Source: Allomyces macrogynus ATCC 38327
Taxonomy: Eukaryota > Blastocladiomycota > Blastocladiomycetes > Blastocladiales > Blastocladiaceae
Length of the DNA stretch: 64,000 bases
Reading direction: 5' to 3'
NCBI GenBank assembly: GCA_000151295.1
Contig: GG745332.1
Location: 1,379,391-1,443,390, forward strand
The first letter of the stretch is position 1; the number at the start of each line of letters is the position of its first letter. The notes beneath the pieces are model-generated. The model was not told the DNA's origin. It did not search any database and worked only from the letters and a program-made list of their open reading frames with translations. Made by a program: the position numbers and the translations under genes. Of the stretch, positions 1-9,851 are shown piece after piece.

Positions 1-1459
1 CCGTTGAGCTCGACAATGCCTTTTCGGCCGACTCGCGGTGCGTGTACGAGACAAACGCGCAGTTCTTGCCGACGGGAATCTGACTTGCGTGATCTCGCCC
101 TGCGACGCAAACACGGCGCGAATCTCGTCCTCGGACACGGCATTCGTCAGACCGCCAATGAACACGGTCGTGTTGTTCGGGTCGTTGGGCGCCAAGTGCG
201 TCGTCGGGTGGTACCCGCGGGCGGCCTGCGCCGCCGGGGACGCGTAGTGCTGGTGGTGCGGGACCGGCATGTGCGCGTGGTGTGGCGCGCCGCGGTGCTG
301 GTGTTGCTGGTAGTAGCCCGACCCGGCACCGGCCCCGCCGTGGTTCATGGCGCGCTGCTTGGGTGTGGCCAAACCGACACGGATCGGCCGCGAGCCAATG
401 GCCACGGCGGGCATTTCGGCGAGTGCGCGCAGCTGCTCGGCCTGGTCCGAGAACCGCACGAACCCCGAACCCGCGCGAGTTACCCGTGGCGGGCATCCTA
501 CCACGACCTTTGGCCGTCTTTGCACGACGGGGTACCCGCGCGGCAAAGGCCTTGCATGAGCACGTCATCGGTCACGTCCCGGGTGCCAAGTCGCCGACAA
601 AGATCGAAGTACTCGGGCGCCTTGGTGTCGATGAGGCCACCGCCCGACGCCCAGTTGAGCCGGAAGTGCGTCTCCGGGCAAGTTGGGCAGCGGAGTCGCG
701 TCGAGCGTGACACACTTGGCGGGCCAGTTCGTGCGTGCCGAAAATCAACAAAAGCAGTAGCTGGCGGGCGACCCCGAGTACTTGTCGCGAATCATCTTGA
801 CCGTGACCTTGTCGGGATTGCCGCCATTGCTGCCTGGCGCGGTGGCGTTGCCGCCGGCAGTCGGAGACGTTGGCGTCGGCGACGCCCCCCGCCGACGCGG
901 TGCCCGCCGCGTTCGACGGCGCCGCGAGCTCCGCGAACCCGGGACCCGAGACAATGCCGTTCCAGAGCGACCGCACATAGTTTTCGTCCATCCATGGCTC
1001 GAGGCCCATCCACAGCGTGGTCTTGGCCTCGTTAGTCGCGGGAGTCTCCGCGCCCTGCGCCGGGTACCCGGCTTGCGGTGCGTGGTGACCCGGGTGGTGC
1101 GCGTAACCCGGGAACGGGAACGGCGCCGTGCCCGGCGCGCCCGCCGCAGCCCCGGCCGGAGAGTTCGGGAAAGCGAGCGCGGCCGTTGCGTACATGGGGT
1201 GGATCATGTGCGCGGCCGCCGGCTGCGGCGCGCCAAACGGCTGCATGGCCTGCATCTGCGCCGAGAGCGCGGCCACGTTGCCGCCGTTGGACGTGGCCGG
1301 TGCGTCGCTAGCGGTGTTGGTGGCTGTGGCAGGAGCCGCAGCGGCCGTCGACGCGGCAGGGTGAGCCTGCGCGGTCTGTGACGCGTCGGACGCGGCCGTG
1401 GTGGAGGCGGCAGCAGCAGCGGGCGTCGTCGAGGAGGGAGTCGCGGGCGGGCCGGCCAT
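1..1459 (-). CDS. Nam8/Csx1/TIA1-like RNA-binding protein, three RRMs, 3' end beyond window
   Basis: ATG is at 1459. The first ~130 residues are Ala/Pro/Gln-rich and low complexity. RRM1 begins near 1035 with TTLWMG.LEPWMDENYVRSLWNG. Its second half (VTVKMIRDKYSGSPASYCF, about 830-750) lies in another frame. An RRM1-RRM2 linker reads RLNWASGGGLIDTKAPEY, and RRM2 starts SIFVGDLAP near 590. RRM3 starts TVFIGGLTNAVSEDEIRAVF near 170 and runs off the window. This order and the wording of the linkers match the Nam8/Csx1 family (U1 snRNP-associated or mRNA-binding proteins); that is family knowledge. At least five frame breaks occur, most at runs such as TTTT, CCCC, GGG and AAA, and inserting or removing single bases restores family-like sequence in every case. 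I therefore read this as one gene with consensus errors, not several ORFs. One residue (the D of the usual GDLEPW) is also missing. Confidence 0.78.
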
Positions 1460-2746
1460 GGCGGTGATGGTGATTTCAGAGGATCAACGGAAGGACAAGG
1501 GAATCGACGAATCGAGCACGAACAAACGCGAAACGACAGACGGCGCGCGTGGAGCTACGATGCACAACAGCCGGTCGGCCACAGTCAGCAGAACGCCGTG
1601 AAAAAACGCGCCGCCGCGCGCGATCAGCAGCAGCGCGCGTGCATTCTTGCACGCATTGCTCACAGCGTTTGTACCTACCACGTCGCAGCAAACGGATTGG
1701 CGGGCGCGAGAGAGGGACGCGACGACGGTCAAGGAGCAGCAAGCGCGGGGCAGGTGCAGGGAGCGGGCGTGGGCGCGGTCAGCGGGAGGCGACGTGGCGA
1801 TGGGTGCGCGGAGGGGGGGGACGACTGGGCTGGTCGGTCGGTGCAGCGGGCGGGCAGGCACACGGTGCTGCAGGTCGCGTCGCGATGGATTGGTTGGCAC
1901 GGTCGAAGACGGCGGTCGCGGCGTCGGGTCGGCGGCACAGCAGCACCAACACGGAGAGGACAGTCCAGCTCGTTGGGCGCGTCGACCTGCGAGCTGCGAT
2001 TGATGCTTGACTCGTTTGGGAGCCGCTGCGCTTCTCCAAGCTGTTTTCGTGTTTTCGTGTTTTCGTGTTTTCGTGTTTTCGCGTTCTTTTGGCGATCGCT
2101 TTTCGCTGGTGCGACGCGCATCGGATGCGTCACGTGCAGTGCCATTGGCACCACCGCGTTTCCGCTTGCCGCACGTTCTTCTGACGATCCGCGACTGGGA
2201 TCCGCGCCATGGGTGTCCCGTGGCCGGCATCACGTCGGCGCGTGGCCTTGCCGTCGCAGACGATGCAACCGCTGCCAGTGGCCATAAATCCAGCAGAAGA
2301 AAGTGTTGTGCCCAGCCCAATTTCTTGGCTTTCCAGCTCCGGCCCCGAACCGCAAATCGATGGCCAGCAAGAAAACAAAGGCTGGACGTCGTTCTCTGCC
2401 TCGCGCAACCAACTCACTTTCCCTGACGGCAACTCAAAGTGCGAGTAAAGTCGCGAGGCTCACGATTTTCAAAGAAATAGCCAAGACGGCGGGGTCGGGG
2501 TAGTTTTGATGGGCGTGTCCTGTTGGCCGATGTTGTCAGGATCACGTGGGTGCAGCAGGAAGCGTTGCTATTGGTGATTTGCGCTGCCTTGCGCAACGAT
2601 CAAAAGCGAACCGAGGTCGCCAAAAAGTGGAGCCCCGCACAGCAATCCAACAAGCTAACGATCTGTGAACGGACACGGATGGAATTGAATATGTACAGAC
2701 TGCGGGCAAGACACGACAAACCCCAACTCGACGCGGGCCGTCACGG
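1460..2746. other. Intergenic, 5' region of the Nam8-like gene
   Basis: No ORF here has a recognisable product. GC-rich upstream DNA of the Nam8-like gene, an octamer microsatellite (2042-2083), and the 3' flank of the J-protein gene. Confidence 0.5.
2042..2083. repeat. TGTTTTCG octamer microsatellite
   Basis: About five tandem copies of GTTTTCGT, ending in GTTTTCGCG. It is non-coding; no function is suggested. Confidence 0.85.
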
Positions 2747-3370
2747 TCAGGCCGGTCCGAGCAACTTGCGCGCCAGCTTCGACAAGATCGTGCGCCGCTG
2801 GTCGGCGCCCAAACTACGCCACGAGTCGAGCACGGCCTTGCCCGTCGTATCGCGCACCTGCCCGAGCTTGTACCCAGCGACGGCGCCGACCAGCATGCCC
2901 GGCACATTGCCCACAATCAATCCAAGCGCAGCCCCCGACATGCCGCCAAGCGACCGCCACCCGCTCCCCGGTGCGGGCCGGGGCGGCGCGCGCGTGCCAT
3001 CGAGCTCGTGCATTTCCTCTTCGAGCATCGGCGCAAAAACGTCGTCAAAGTAGTTCATGGCCGCGGTGTTGATGCCCAAAAACTCGGCGAGCGCCGCTTG
3101 CACTTGGTCGGACGACGATGAACTGCCCGGCTGGATCCGCAACCGCGCGCGGTCGTAGGCGGCGCGCTTCTTCTTGTCGGAGAGCACGGCATAGGCCTCA
3201 TTGACGAGATCGTAGGCGGCCGCGGTCGCAGTCTCGCCCGGGTGCAGTTCTGGGTGCAGCCGCAGGGCCTCGCGTTGGTAGGCCGACAGAATCCCCTTAA
3301 AATCGGCATTCGGGTCGACGCGTAGCGCAGCGTAGTAGTCAGGCAGTTGGCCAGCGGGCTTGACGGTCAT
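2747..3370 (-). CDS. J-domain (DnaJ-like) protein with HPE in place of HPD and a glycine-zipper tail
   Basis: 207 aa from the ATG at 3370; an upstream in-frame TTG is not needed. Residues ~9-75 form a J domain: DYYAALRVDPNADFKGILSAY (helices I-II), then LRLHPELHPGE where J proteins normally have HPD, then NEAYAVLSDKKKRAAYDRAR (helices III-IV). A linker follows, then a Gly-rich hydrophobic stretch at ~145-175 (GGMSGAALGLIVGNVPGMLV) typical of fungal J proteins with a membrane-inserting glycine zipper. The HPD aspartate is required in canonical J proteins to stimulate Hsp70 ATPase, so this protein is probably a J-like scaffold or tethering factor rather than a normal co-chaperone (inference). 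Transcribed away from the cyclin gene. Confidence 0.8.
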   Translation of the reverse strand: MTVKPAGQLPDYYAALRVDPNADFKGILSAYQREALRLHPELHPGETATAAAYDLVNEAYAVLSDKKKRAAYDRARLRIQPGSSSSSDQVQAALAEFLGINTAAMNYFDDVFAPMLEEEMHELDGTRAPPRPAPGSGWRSLGGMSGAALGLIVGNVPGMLVGAVAGYKLGQVRDTTGKAVLDSWRSLGADQRRTILSKLARKLLGPA

Positions 3371-4214
3371 GGTCGGCAACGTGGTGGTGGGGTACTGATT
3401 GTAGTCGCGACTGGATCAGTGCAGCTGGTGCTGGGCGGATTGGGCGCGGTCTTGAGCGATTGCCGAGACTGGCGACGGTGCAGCGTGGATCCTCAATGTA
3501 TGCCGACCAAGACTCGAACGACGACAATGATGAAGTTAGGGAGGATCTGCGCGTTGGCGTCGTTTGCTGTTGCTCCGAGGCTGACGTGTGGGGAGCTGGG
3601 AGGCGAACAAACGACCGGAACGAGCGCCAGGCAAAACCGAACAAGAACGCGTTACTTGCAGACCTGCGAGACAGACCAGGATGGGTCTGGCAGCTATATG
3701 GTGTGACCGCGTCGAGGCGGTCCGCGCTCACGCTGCCTCGCCAGCTTGCCCACGCCAGCGGGCGCCCGGCCTCGGCCACCGTGTGCGGCCGCGCCCTTTA
3801 AAACCCGCGCGTCGGCGACCGCGCTCTCACTCTCCACTCTCCACTCCTCTCGGTTCGTCGACGACAAGCGCACCTTGCCCCTCTTCTCGCATCGACACGC
3901 TCGCCCCTTGCCCTTGCATCGCTCCAGGTGCGCGCGACCCCTCACTCTTTTCCTCGACGGCGGCCGTCTGATGGCACGCGTGATCAACCGGTTCTCTCGA
4001 TCCAACCGACGAAACCGATCGGCACCGATCCCCCTCGCGCTCCGCCAACTCCTCTCCACCGTCGCCGCCGTCAATCTTGCCACCGCGACGCGCGCCGATC
4101 TGCTGTGCTAACCGCTCCGCCCAACCGCCAGCACTTGCGAGCACACCTTTCCGATCTACCCCCTGGTCTCTTTTGCTCTCGCTCTTTCCCGATCGCTCTA
4201 CTCGAGTTGCAACC
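3371..4214. other. Divergent promoter region between J-protein and cyclin genes
   Basis: No gene seen. Contains a TATA-like CTATATGG near 3692-3700 and a TTTAAAA near 3798-3804, followed by CT-rich DNA leading to the cyclin ATG. Orientation of either box to a gene is inferred from distance only. Confidence 0.4.
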
Positions 4215-5884
4215 ATGCTGCCCAACCGTAAGTTCCAGGTGCGGTCGTCTGAAGCGTCGCGGTCAGGGCGATGCGGTGAGCTGACCGCGCGTCTTGTCGC
4301 GATCTAGCCGGCGCGCGGCGCACAGCAAGACGAGAACGCGATGCCCGCGCCGACGGCGGCCAAGAAGGCCGGCATGCCGGCATCCGCTGCGTTCAGCCTG
4401 CCCATCCAGCCCTCCATCACCAAACCCATCTCCTTGCTCGTCAAGGTTCGCTTCCATTGATCCGATTCAAATCGTTTCTTTCCCGACGCTGATCACGCCT
4501 CCCTCTTCTACTTTAGCCGACGGCCGGTATTCCTTCCAAGCCCGCGACGCGCTGTGCTCCCTCCCGCGGAGCGGAGGCGGCGGCGCGTCCAATCGGTCCG
4601 GCACCCGCGATCCCGGCCGCCGCACTGACGGCGACGACCAAGGCCGAGAACCCGCGCAAGCGCACGTCCGACCGCGAGCACAAGTACGCGACGACGGTGG
4701 TAGACGCGGCCGCGGCCGCGCCGGCGTCGCCGCAGTACCAGGGGCCGGAGGCCAAGCGCGTCCGACCCAACTCGCGTACGCATGTCAAGGCGCAGCAGGC
4801 GGCTGCGGCGGCTGACGCCGCGAAGACGCAAGCGCTCCCGGAGGCGCCGGTCGCTGCCCCGCGTGCCGCTGAGCGTCCACCGGTGCCGCGGTTGACTGCC
4901 GAGCTCGTGCGCGCCAAGCGGCTTGCGCTGCTCGATGCGGGGATGGAGGAGCCCGACCTCGATGTGGACGAGGTCTACAACCCAGTCGGCTGCTCCGAGT
5001 ACGTGGGCGAGATCATCGACAACCTCATGGTGCGCGAGGTGCGCTTGTTTCTTACCTTTATAAATGCGTGCGTGTGTGCGTGCTAGCGTTTAGGCTAACT
5101 AGTGGGCGCCGCGCGATTACAGAACGACTTCATGCCTGACCCCAACTACCTCGTGAAGCAGCCCGACTTTGAGTCGTGGGACGTGCGCGCGATCGCCGTC
5201 GACTGGATGATGCAAGTGCACACGCAGATGCACATGCTGCCCGAGACGCTGCACCTGGCCGTGAACCTGTTCGACCGGTTCCTGTCGAAGCGGCAAGTGT
5301 ATAAGCCCAAGGTGCAGCTCGCTGGCCTGACGGTGCTCTTCATGGCGGCCAAGATCGAGGAGGTGGAGTCCCCGGACGTGATGGCGATGCTCGATCATTG
5401 TCCGACAGTCACGGCGCACGACGTGGTGCGCGCTGAGCAGCATATTCTGCGCGCGCTCAACTTTGACGTATGGGCGCCCGGTCCGCTACAGTTTTTGCGG
5501 CGCGTGTCGGTCGCTGACGGGTTTGATGTCGAGCACCGGTCTGCGGCCAAGATCTTGGTCGATGTCGCGCTGCTCGATCACCGGCTCCTGGCTTACCCAC
5601 CGTCGCAGGTCGCGGCCGCGTGCCTGTGGCTCGCGCGCACGATCGTGAGCGGTGTCGACGACTGGGACGCGATCTACCGGTATGCGTCGGCCTACCACAT
5701 TGACGAGCTGCGGCCTGTGGTCAAGGCGCTACTCGGCTGCGTGTCGGCCATGAACGAGGCAGTACTCGAAGGGTTTGTGACCAAGTATCTCTTGCCCGCG
5801 TATGCCGATGCCGAGACGATCGCCATGGCACAAGTGGTCCTGAGGCGCGCGCGGCGCGAGTGGGACGCTGCAAACAAGGCGTAA
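4215..5884 (+). CDS. B-type (mitotic) cyclin, four exons
   Basis: Proposed exons are 4215-4238, 4308-4445, 4517-5038 and 5123-5884, all multiples of three, giving 481 aa. A gtaagt donor also lies at 4228 but would break the frame. The N-terminal ~200 residues are Ala/Pro-rich and basic. The cyclin box starts near 4980: CSEYVGEIIDNL, then after the last intron MPDPNYLVKQPDFESWDVRA with VRAIAVDWMMQVH in place of the usual MRAILVDW signature, then NLFDRFLS and LAGLTVLFMAAKIEEVESPD. The C-terminal cyclin fold continues to LLPAYADAETIAMAQVVL. B-type cyclins activate Cdk1 for mitotic entry. No clear RxxL destruction box is obvious in the N-terminus, so APC/C control is not shown by sequence. Confidence 0.88.
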
Positions 5885-6522
5885 CTAGGAGGAGCGGCGT
5901 TGACGCGCTCGGTAGACTAGGATGATGGGACTGGGATTGGGTGAGATATTGCACTAGAGCCGGGGGATAGATCACCATTATTGCAGCAGCAGCTCTTGGT
6001 TCTTGCTTGATGATCGTCCATGGTCAGCGGTCCGCAAGCGATCAACGGCCACGCTGGGCCGGGAATAAATTCGGTCGCAGGAAGGCCAGCCAGCGCGGTG
6101 GTGCGCGTCCACGGCGCGGGTGGTTGCCGATGTTATGTCCTTCTCTGCTCAGCTCCTTCTTCGCTCAGCTCATTGATAATGATGCGCGCGCACGGTGCGA
6201 GACGCGTCGAGCTCACAGCACTCATGATGACGGGGGCGACGATGGTAATGAGACACGTGACATGATCAGCGCATTCGCGGAACCCCCGTCGGCTTGGCCA
6301 GGCACCACCGACCGTCCCTTCCTTCACTGCATTCTGCTCATTTCGATTCAACGTTTCGATTCAAGCCAGCAGCACCTACAAGCAAGGTTGTGCGCGCCTG
6401 GCCCCATTGCGATACAAATACTGCACCGCCCCCTCTCGTCGTTTTCTCTGTCCCTACCACTCCCTCGCTCGGTCTGCACGACCCCCGCTTTTGGCACCTG
6501 CTCGTCGAACCCAACTGCAAAT
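5885..6522. other. Intergenic, 5' region of ALA synthase
   Basis: No supported gene. 3' flank of the cyclin gene, then pyrimidine-rich DNA before the HEM1 ATG. Confidence 0.4.
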
Positions 6523-8275
6523 ATGTCTTCGACGTGCCCGTTCCTCACGCGTGCCTCGCTCGCGACCATGCGCACGCTCGCGCGCCCTGCGGCCGCCGCG
6601 TCGCCCGCCGCGCAGGCCTGCCCTGTCATGTCCAAGGCGCTCGCCATGCAGCAAACGGCGCCCGCTTCGTCGTCGGCGCGTTCGCCTCGTGCCGCGTCGC
6701 GCCGCGCCTTCCACGCTGCTGCGGCCGCTAAGTCGGCCTACCCGCTGCAGGGGTTCCCGACGGCCGCCAAGGCCGCTCCGGCGCCCGAGACGGCGGCGCC
6801 CGCTGTCAAGGATGAGGAGAGCAAGGGTGTGTAACTTCTCGCTGCCGTTGTTCTCGCCGTTCGCGCAACCGTGCTCTTGAACAAAGCATTCTGACCAAAA
6901 CTGTCGTGTTCTCCCCTTATCTCCAGCCCCCTCGGCCGGTTTCGCGTACGAAGATTATTTTCACAACGAACTCGAGCGCAAGAAGCAGGACAAGTCCTAC
7001 CGGTACTTCAACAACATCAACCGGCTCGCGCAGGCCTACCCGAACGCGCACACCGGGTCGGGCGACCACGTGACGGTGTGGTGCGCGAACGACTACCTCG
7101 GCATGTCGCGGCACCCGATTGTCGTCGACGCCATGAAGCAGTCGCTCGACATGTACGGTTCCGGCGCCGGCGGCACGCGCAACATTGCCGGGAACGCGGC
7201 GCTGCACCTCAAGCTCGAGCAGTCGCTGGCCGACCTGCACAAGAAACCCGCCGCGCTCGTTTTCTCGTCGTGCTTTGTCGCCAACGACGCGACGCTCTCG
7301 ACTCTCGGCCAAAAACTGCCTGGGTGCCATATCTTCTCGGACGCGTCGAACCACGCGTCGATGATCCAGGGCATTCGCCACGCTAAGACGCCCAAGCATA
7401 TTTTCCGGCACAATGACGTCGCGCACCTCGAGTCGCTCCTGCAAAAGGTGCCGCTCGAGGCGCCCAAGATCATCGCGTTCGAGTCGGTCTACTCGATGTG
7501 CGGCACGATTGGGCCAATCAAGGAAATCTGCGCGCTGGCCCGCAAGTACAACGCCCTGACGTTCCTTGACGAAGTGCATGCTGTCGGCATGTACGGCGCG
7601 CGCGGTGCCGGTGTCGCCGAGTACCTCGATCTCATGGACGAGGTTGACATTATCACGGGCACGCTCGGCAAGGCCTATGGTGTCGTCGGTGGGTACATTG
7701 CTGGGTCCGCCAACCTCGTCGACATGATTCGGTCCTACGCGCCCGGGTTCATTTTCACAACGTCGTTGCCGCCGCCCGTCGCCGGTGCCACGCTCGCGTC
7801 CGTCGAGTATCTCAAGCAGTCGACGCGCGAGCGCGCCGCACAGCAAATGAACGTGCGTGACTTGAAGTCGCGGTTGCGCGACGTCGGCGTGCCCGTTTGC
7901 CCGAACCCGTCGCACATTGTGCCGGTCCTCGTGGGCGATGCCGAAAAGGCGAAAGCCGTCTCGGACGCATTGCTCGCCGAGCACTCGATTTACGTGCAGT
8001 CGATCAACTTCCCGACGGTCTCGGTTGGCGAGGAGCGGCTGCGGATCACGCCCACGCCGGGCCACACGCCCGCGATGATGGACCACCTGGTGGACTCGCT
8101 GCTCACGCAGTTCAAGAAGCATAACCTTCGGTTTGAAAAGGATTGGGCGCTCGAGCCGCGCGCCGGGTGTGGTGAAGGCCGTGTCGTCGAGCAGCTGGTC
8201 AAGGTCGAGGATGCGGTCGTGCCGCCCGAGTTTTTGGCCAAGCGTGACGAGGGGAAGCCCATGCTCGTCTACTAA
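6523..8275 (+). CDS. HEM1: 5-aminolevulinate synthase, mitochondrial (first step of heme synthesis)
   Basis: Exon 1 is 6523-6826, intron 6827-6926 (gtgtgt..ccag), exon 2 6927-8275; 550 aa. The enzyme condenses glycine and succinyl-CoA to 5-aminolevulinate with PLP in the mitochondrial matrix. The N-terminal ~90 residues are Ala/Ser/Arg-rich like a matrix presequence and carry two Cys-Pro motifs (TCPFLTR and ACPVMSK), which resemble heme regulatory motifs of animal ALAS. The core begins [15 protein letters not shown] and includes [55 protein letters not shown] (PLP aspartate) and [13 protein letters not shown] with the Schiff-base lysine. The end matches the family ([12 protein letters not shown], then LRFEKDW). 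No frame breaks. Another heme gene fragment (HEM12) lies at 42.9 kb. Confidence 0.97.
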
Positions 8276-9048
8276 GTCGCTGGGCGATCGGAGTGAGAAG
8301 GGAGTGCAATCCATTTGTTGCATGCTTTGATTGATAGCTTGCAACTTCCAAATCTATTCATTTTCGCTTGCGTTTTCTTTGGATCTGATTTGAACAGCGA
8401 GGTGCACTCATGCGTTGGTTGTTGTGAGGAGGAAAGCCGACCAACCAGGCGCTGTTGAGCGGAAACATGACGCGTTTTCTTCCCGTTTGTTGATTGTCAC
8501 ATTTGTACCCTCGTCCCGTTCAACAAAAATGACGCGCCATCATTCGCAAACATCCAACCACGGCTATGCAGTCTTCCCTCTTCCTCTCCTTGGCAGAGAC
8601 GGGGTGGCGACCCGCTGCAGCCCAGGCGGCTAATACGAACAAGGCTCCAGTTCGTTTGGATGCATTGTCACTGCTTCGTTTCTACCAGACCATAATACTG
8701 CTGCATCTCTGGTTGCTTTGGACCATTGCCACTTTTCTCCACCATGCGGCTCCACCATTGTTAATGCGACAACGGTTTTGTGGAATTGTTCATTTTCCGC
8801 CAACTCAGGGGTAAAAGGAATGGAAATACATCCATTGTAGTGCAACCATCCACCAAATCATGGCAACATGCACATTGGTCAATACTTACAACTACAACAA
8901 CACCAACAAATGCAAGAAAAGGCGTTCATTGTCTTTCATCAAGTTTGTAACGTCACAAACCAGTGATACTCTGCTTGTGTGACCCCCACTCGCTTCTGGC
9001 CACATTTGACCTTGGCCCTGTCCATGGCTACGAAATGCAGATCACACA
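8276..9048. other. 3' flank of HEM1 and left edge of the CpG-poor island
   Basis: No gene recognised. CpG density falls from about 8.6 kb onward and TG/CA dinucleotides become common. Confidence 0.45.
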
Positions 9049-9851
9049 TTAGCACAGCAGCCATGTGTGACAGTCCCTTAGGTCGCACAGCAAGAAATAA
9101 TCCTTGTGCAACAGAATGACAGTGTCAGCTGACCATTGCAAGAGGTACTTTAGCAGTGTCATGCTTGGAGTCCATCTTATCAGCTTGTAACCGCCTGCAC
9201 GCATCAGTGAAAGATGCGCTTCTTTAATGGCCAAAATGGAGACATCCAGGAGTGGGAGCAGCAGGCGGGCCATGTTGACCTCACTTGCCAGCATCACAGA
9301 AAACCACAGATTAAATGGGTCTGTACAATAGAGATCCAGTGGCCCAGAGATGGCGCATGAGCTTGGAATCAGGCCATGACGACTGGCGACTTGATGCACA
9401 GGTATGGCCACTCCGCCCTCTGGATCTCGTCAACAGCAGAGGATAAGGTGAACGCTGCACCGTGTTGCGCAAATACATATTTGAGGAGGTCCATGTTCCC
9501 CAGGCGCAACACGTGACCAAACGCCCAAAGCCATTCAGGCAATGTGGTCATGGGCATGGGGTATGTGTCAATGAGCATGCATGTGGCAGAACTATGGCTG
9601 TGTACAGCACAAACAAATGGGAGCAGGTGGAATTGCTGCTGGCGCGACAGAAAACAACAATCATTCACCCAGCATGGGGCAATGGCCGTTTGGACAAGCA
9701 CGGCAACAAGCTTGTGTGTGATAGAGATGAAAAAATCTAGTGTATTGACAAGAGAAAATTGTGAAAACATGGTCATGGAGCCAGGGAGGAATAACATGGA
9801 GGGAATCCAAAAGTGGATCTGATTCCCATGGAACTGATTCGAAAAATTCAC
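9049..9851 (-). pseudogene. Decayed ankyrin-like repeat protein remnant
   Basis: Two overlapping minus-strand frames continue each other: one reads LPEWLWAFGHVLRLGNMDLL and KYVFAQHGAAFT up to about 9411, the other carries on with ARLLLPLLDVSILAIKEAHL and TLLKYLLQWSADTVI down to 9049. The alternating leucine-rich helices and spacing resemble the degenerate ankyrin-like repeat families that are large in blastocladiomycetes. That family assignment is from general resemblance and is weak. The frame change near 9411 and the CpG-poor setting mark it as a pseudogene. Confidence 0.4.

Noticed and set aside
1484..2320. 278-aa minus-strand ORF upstream of the Nam8-like gene
   Set aside because: Low-complexity translation of a microsatellite (KTRKHENTKT) and GC-rich leader; no start context or domain.
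4228..4307. Consensus gtaagt donor in cyclin exon 1
   Set aside because: Using it puts exon 2 out of frame; the donor at 4239 keeps all exons in phase.
6917..8344. 475-aa minus-strand ORF opposite HEM1
   Set aside because: Antisense shadow of a GC-rich coding exon; composition is Arg/Val/Asp-rich with no domain.
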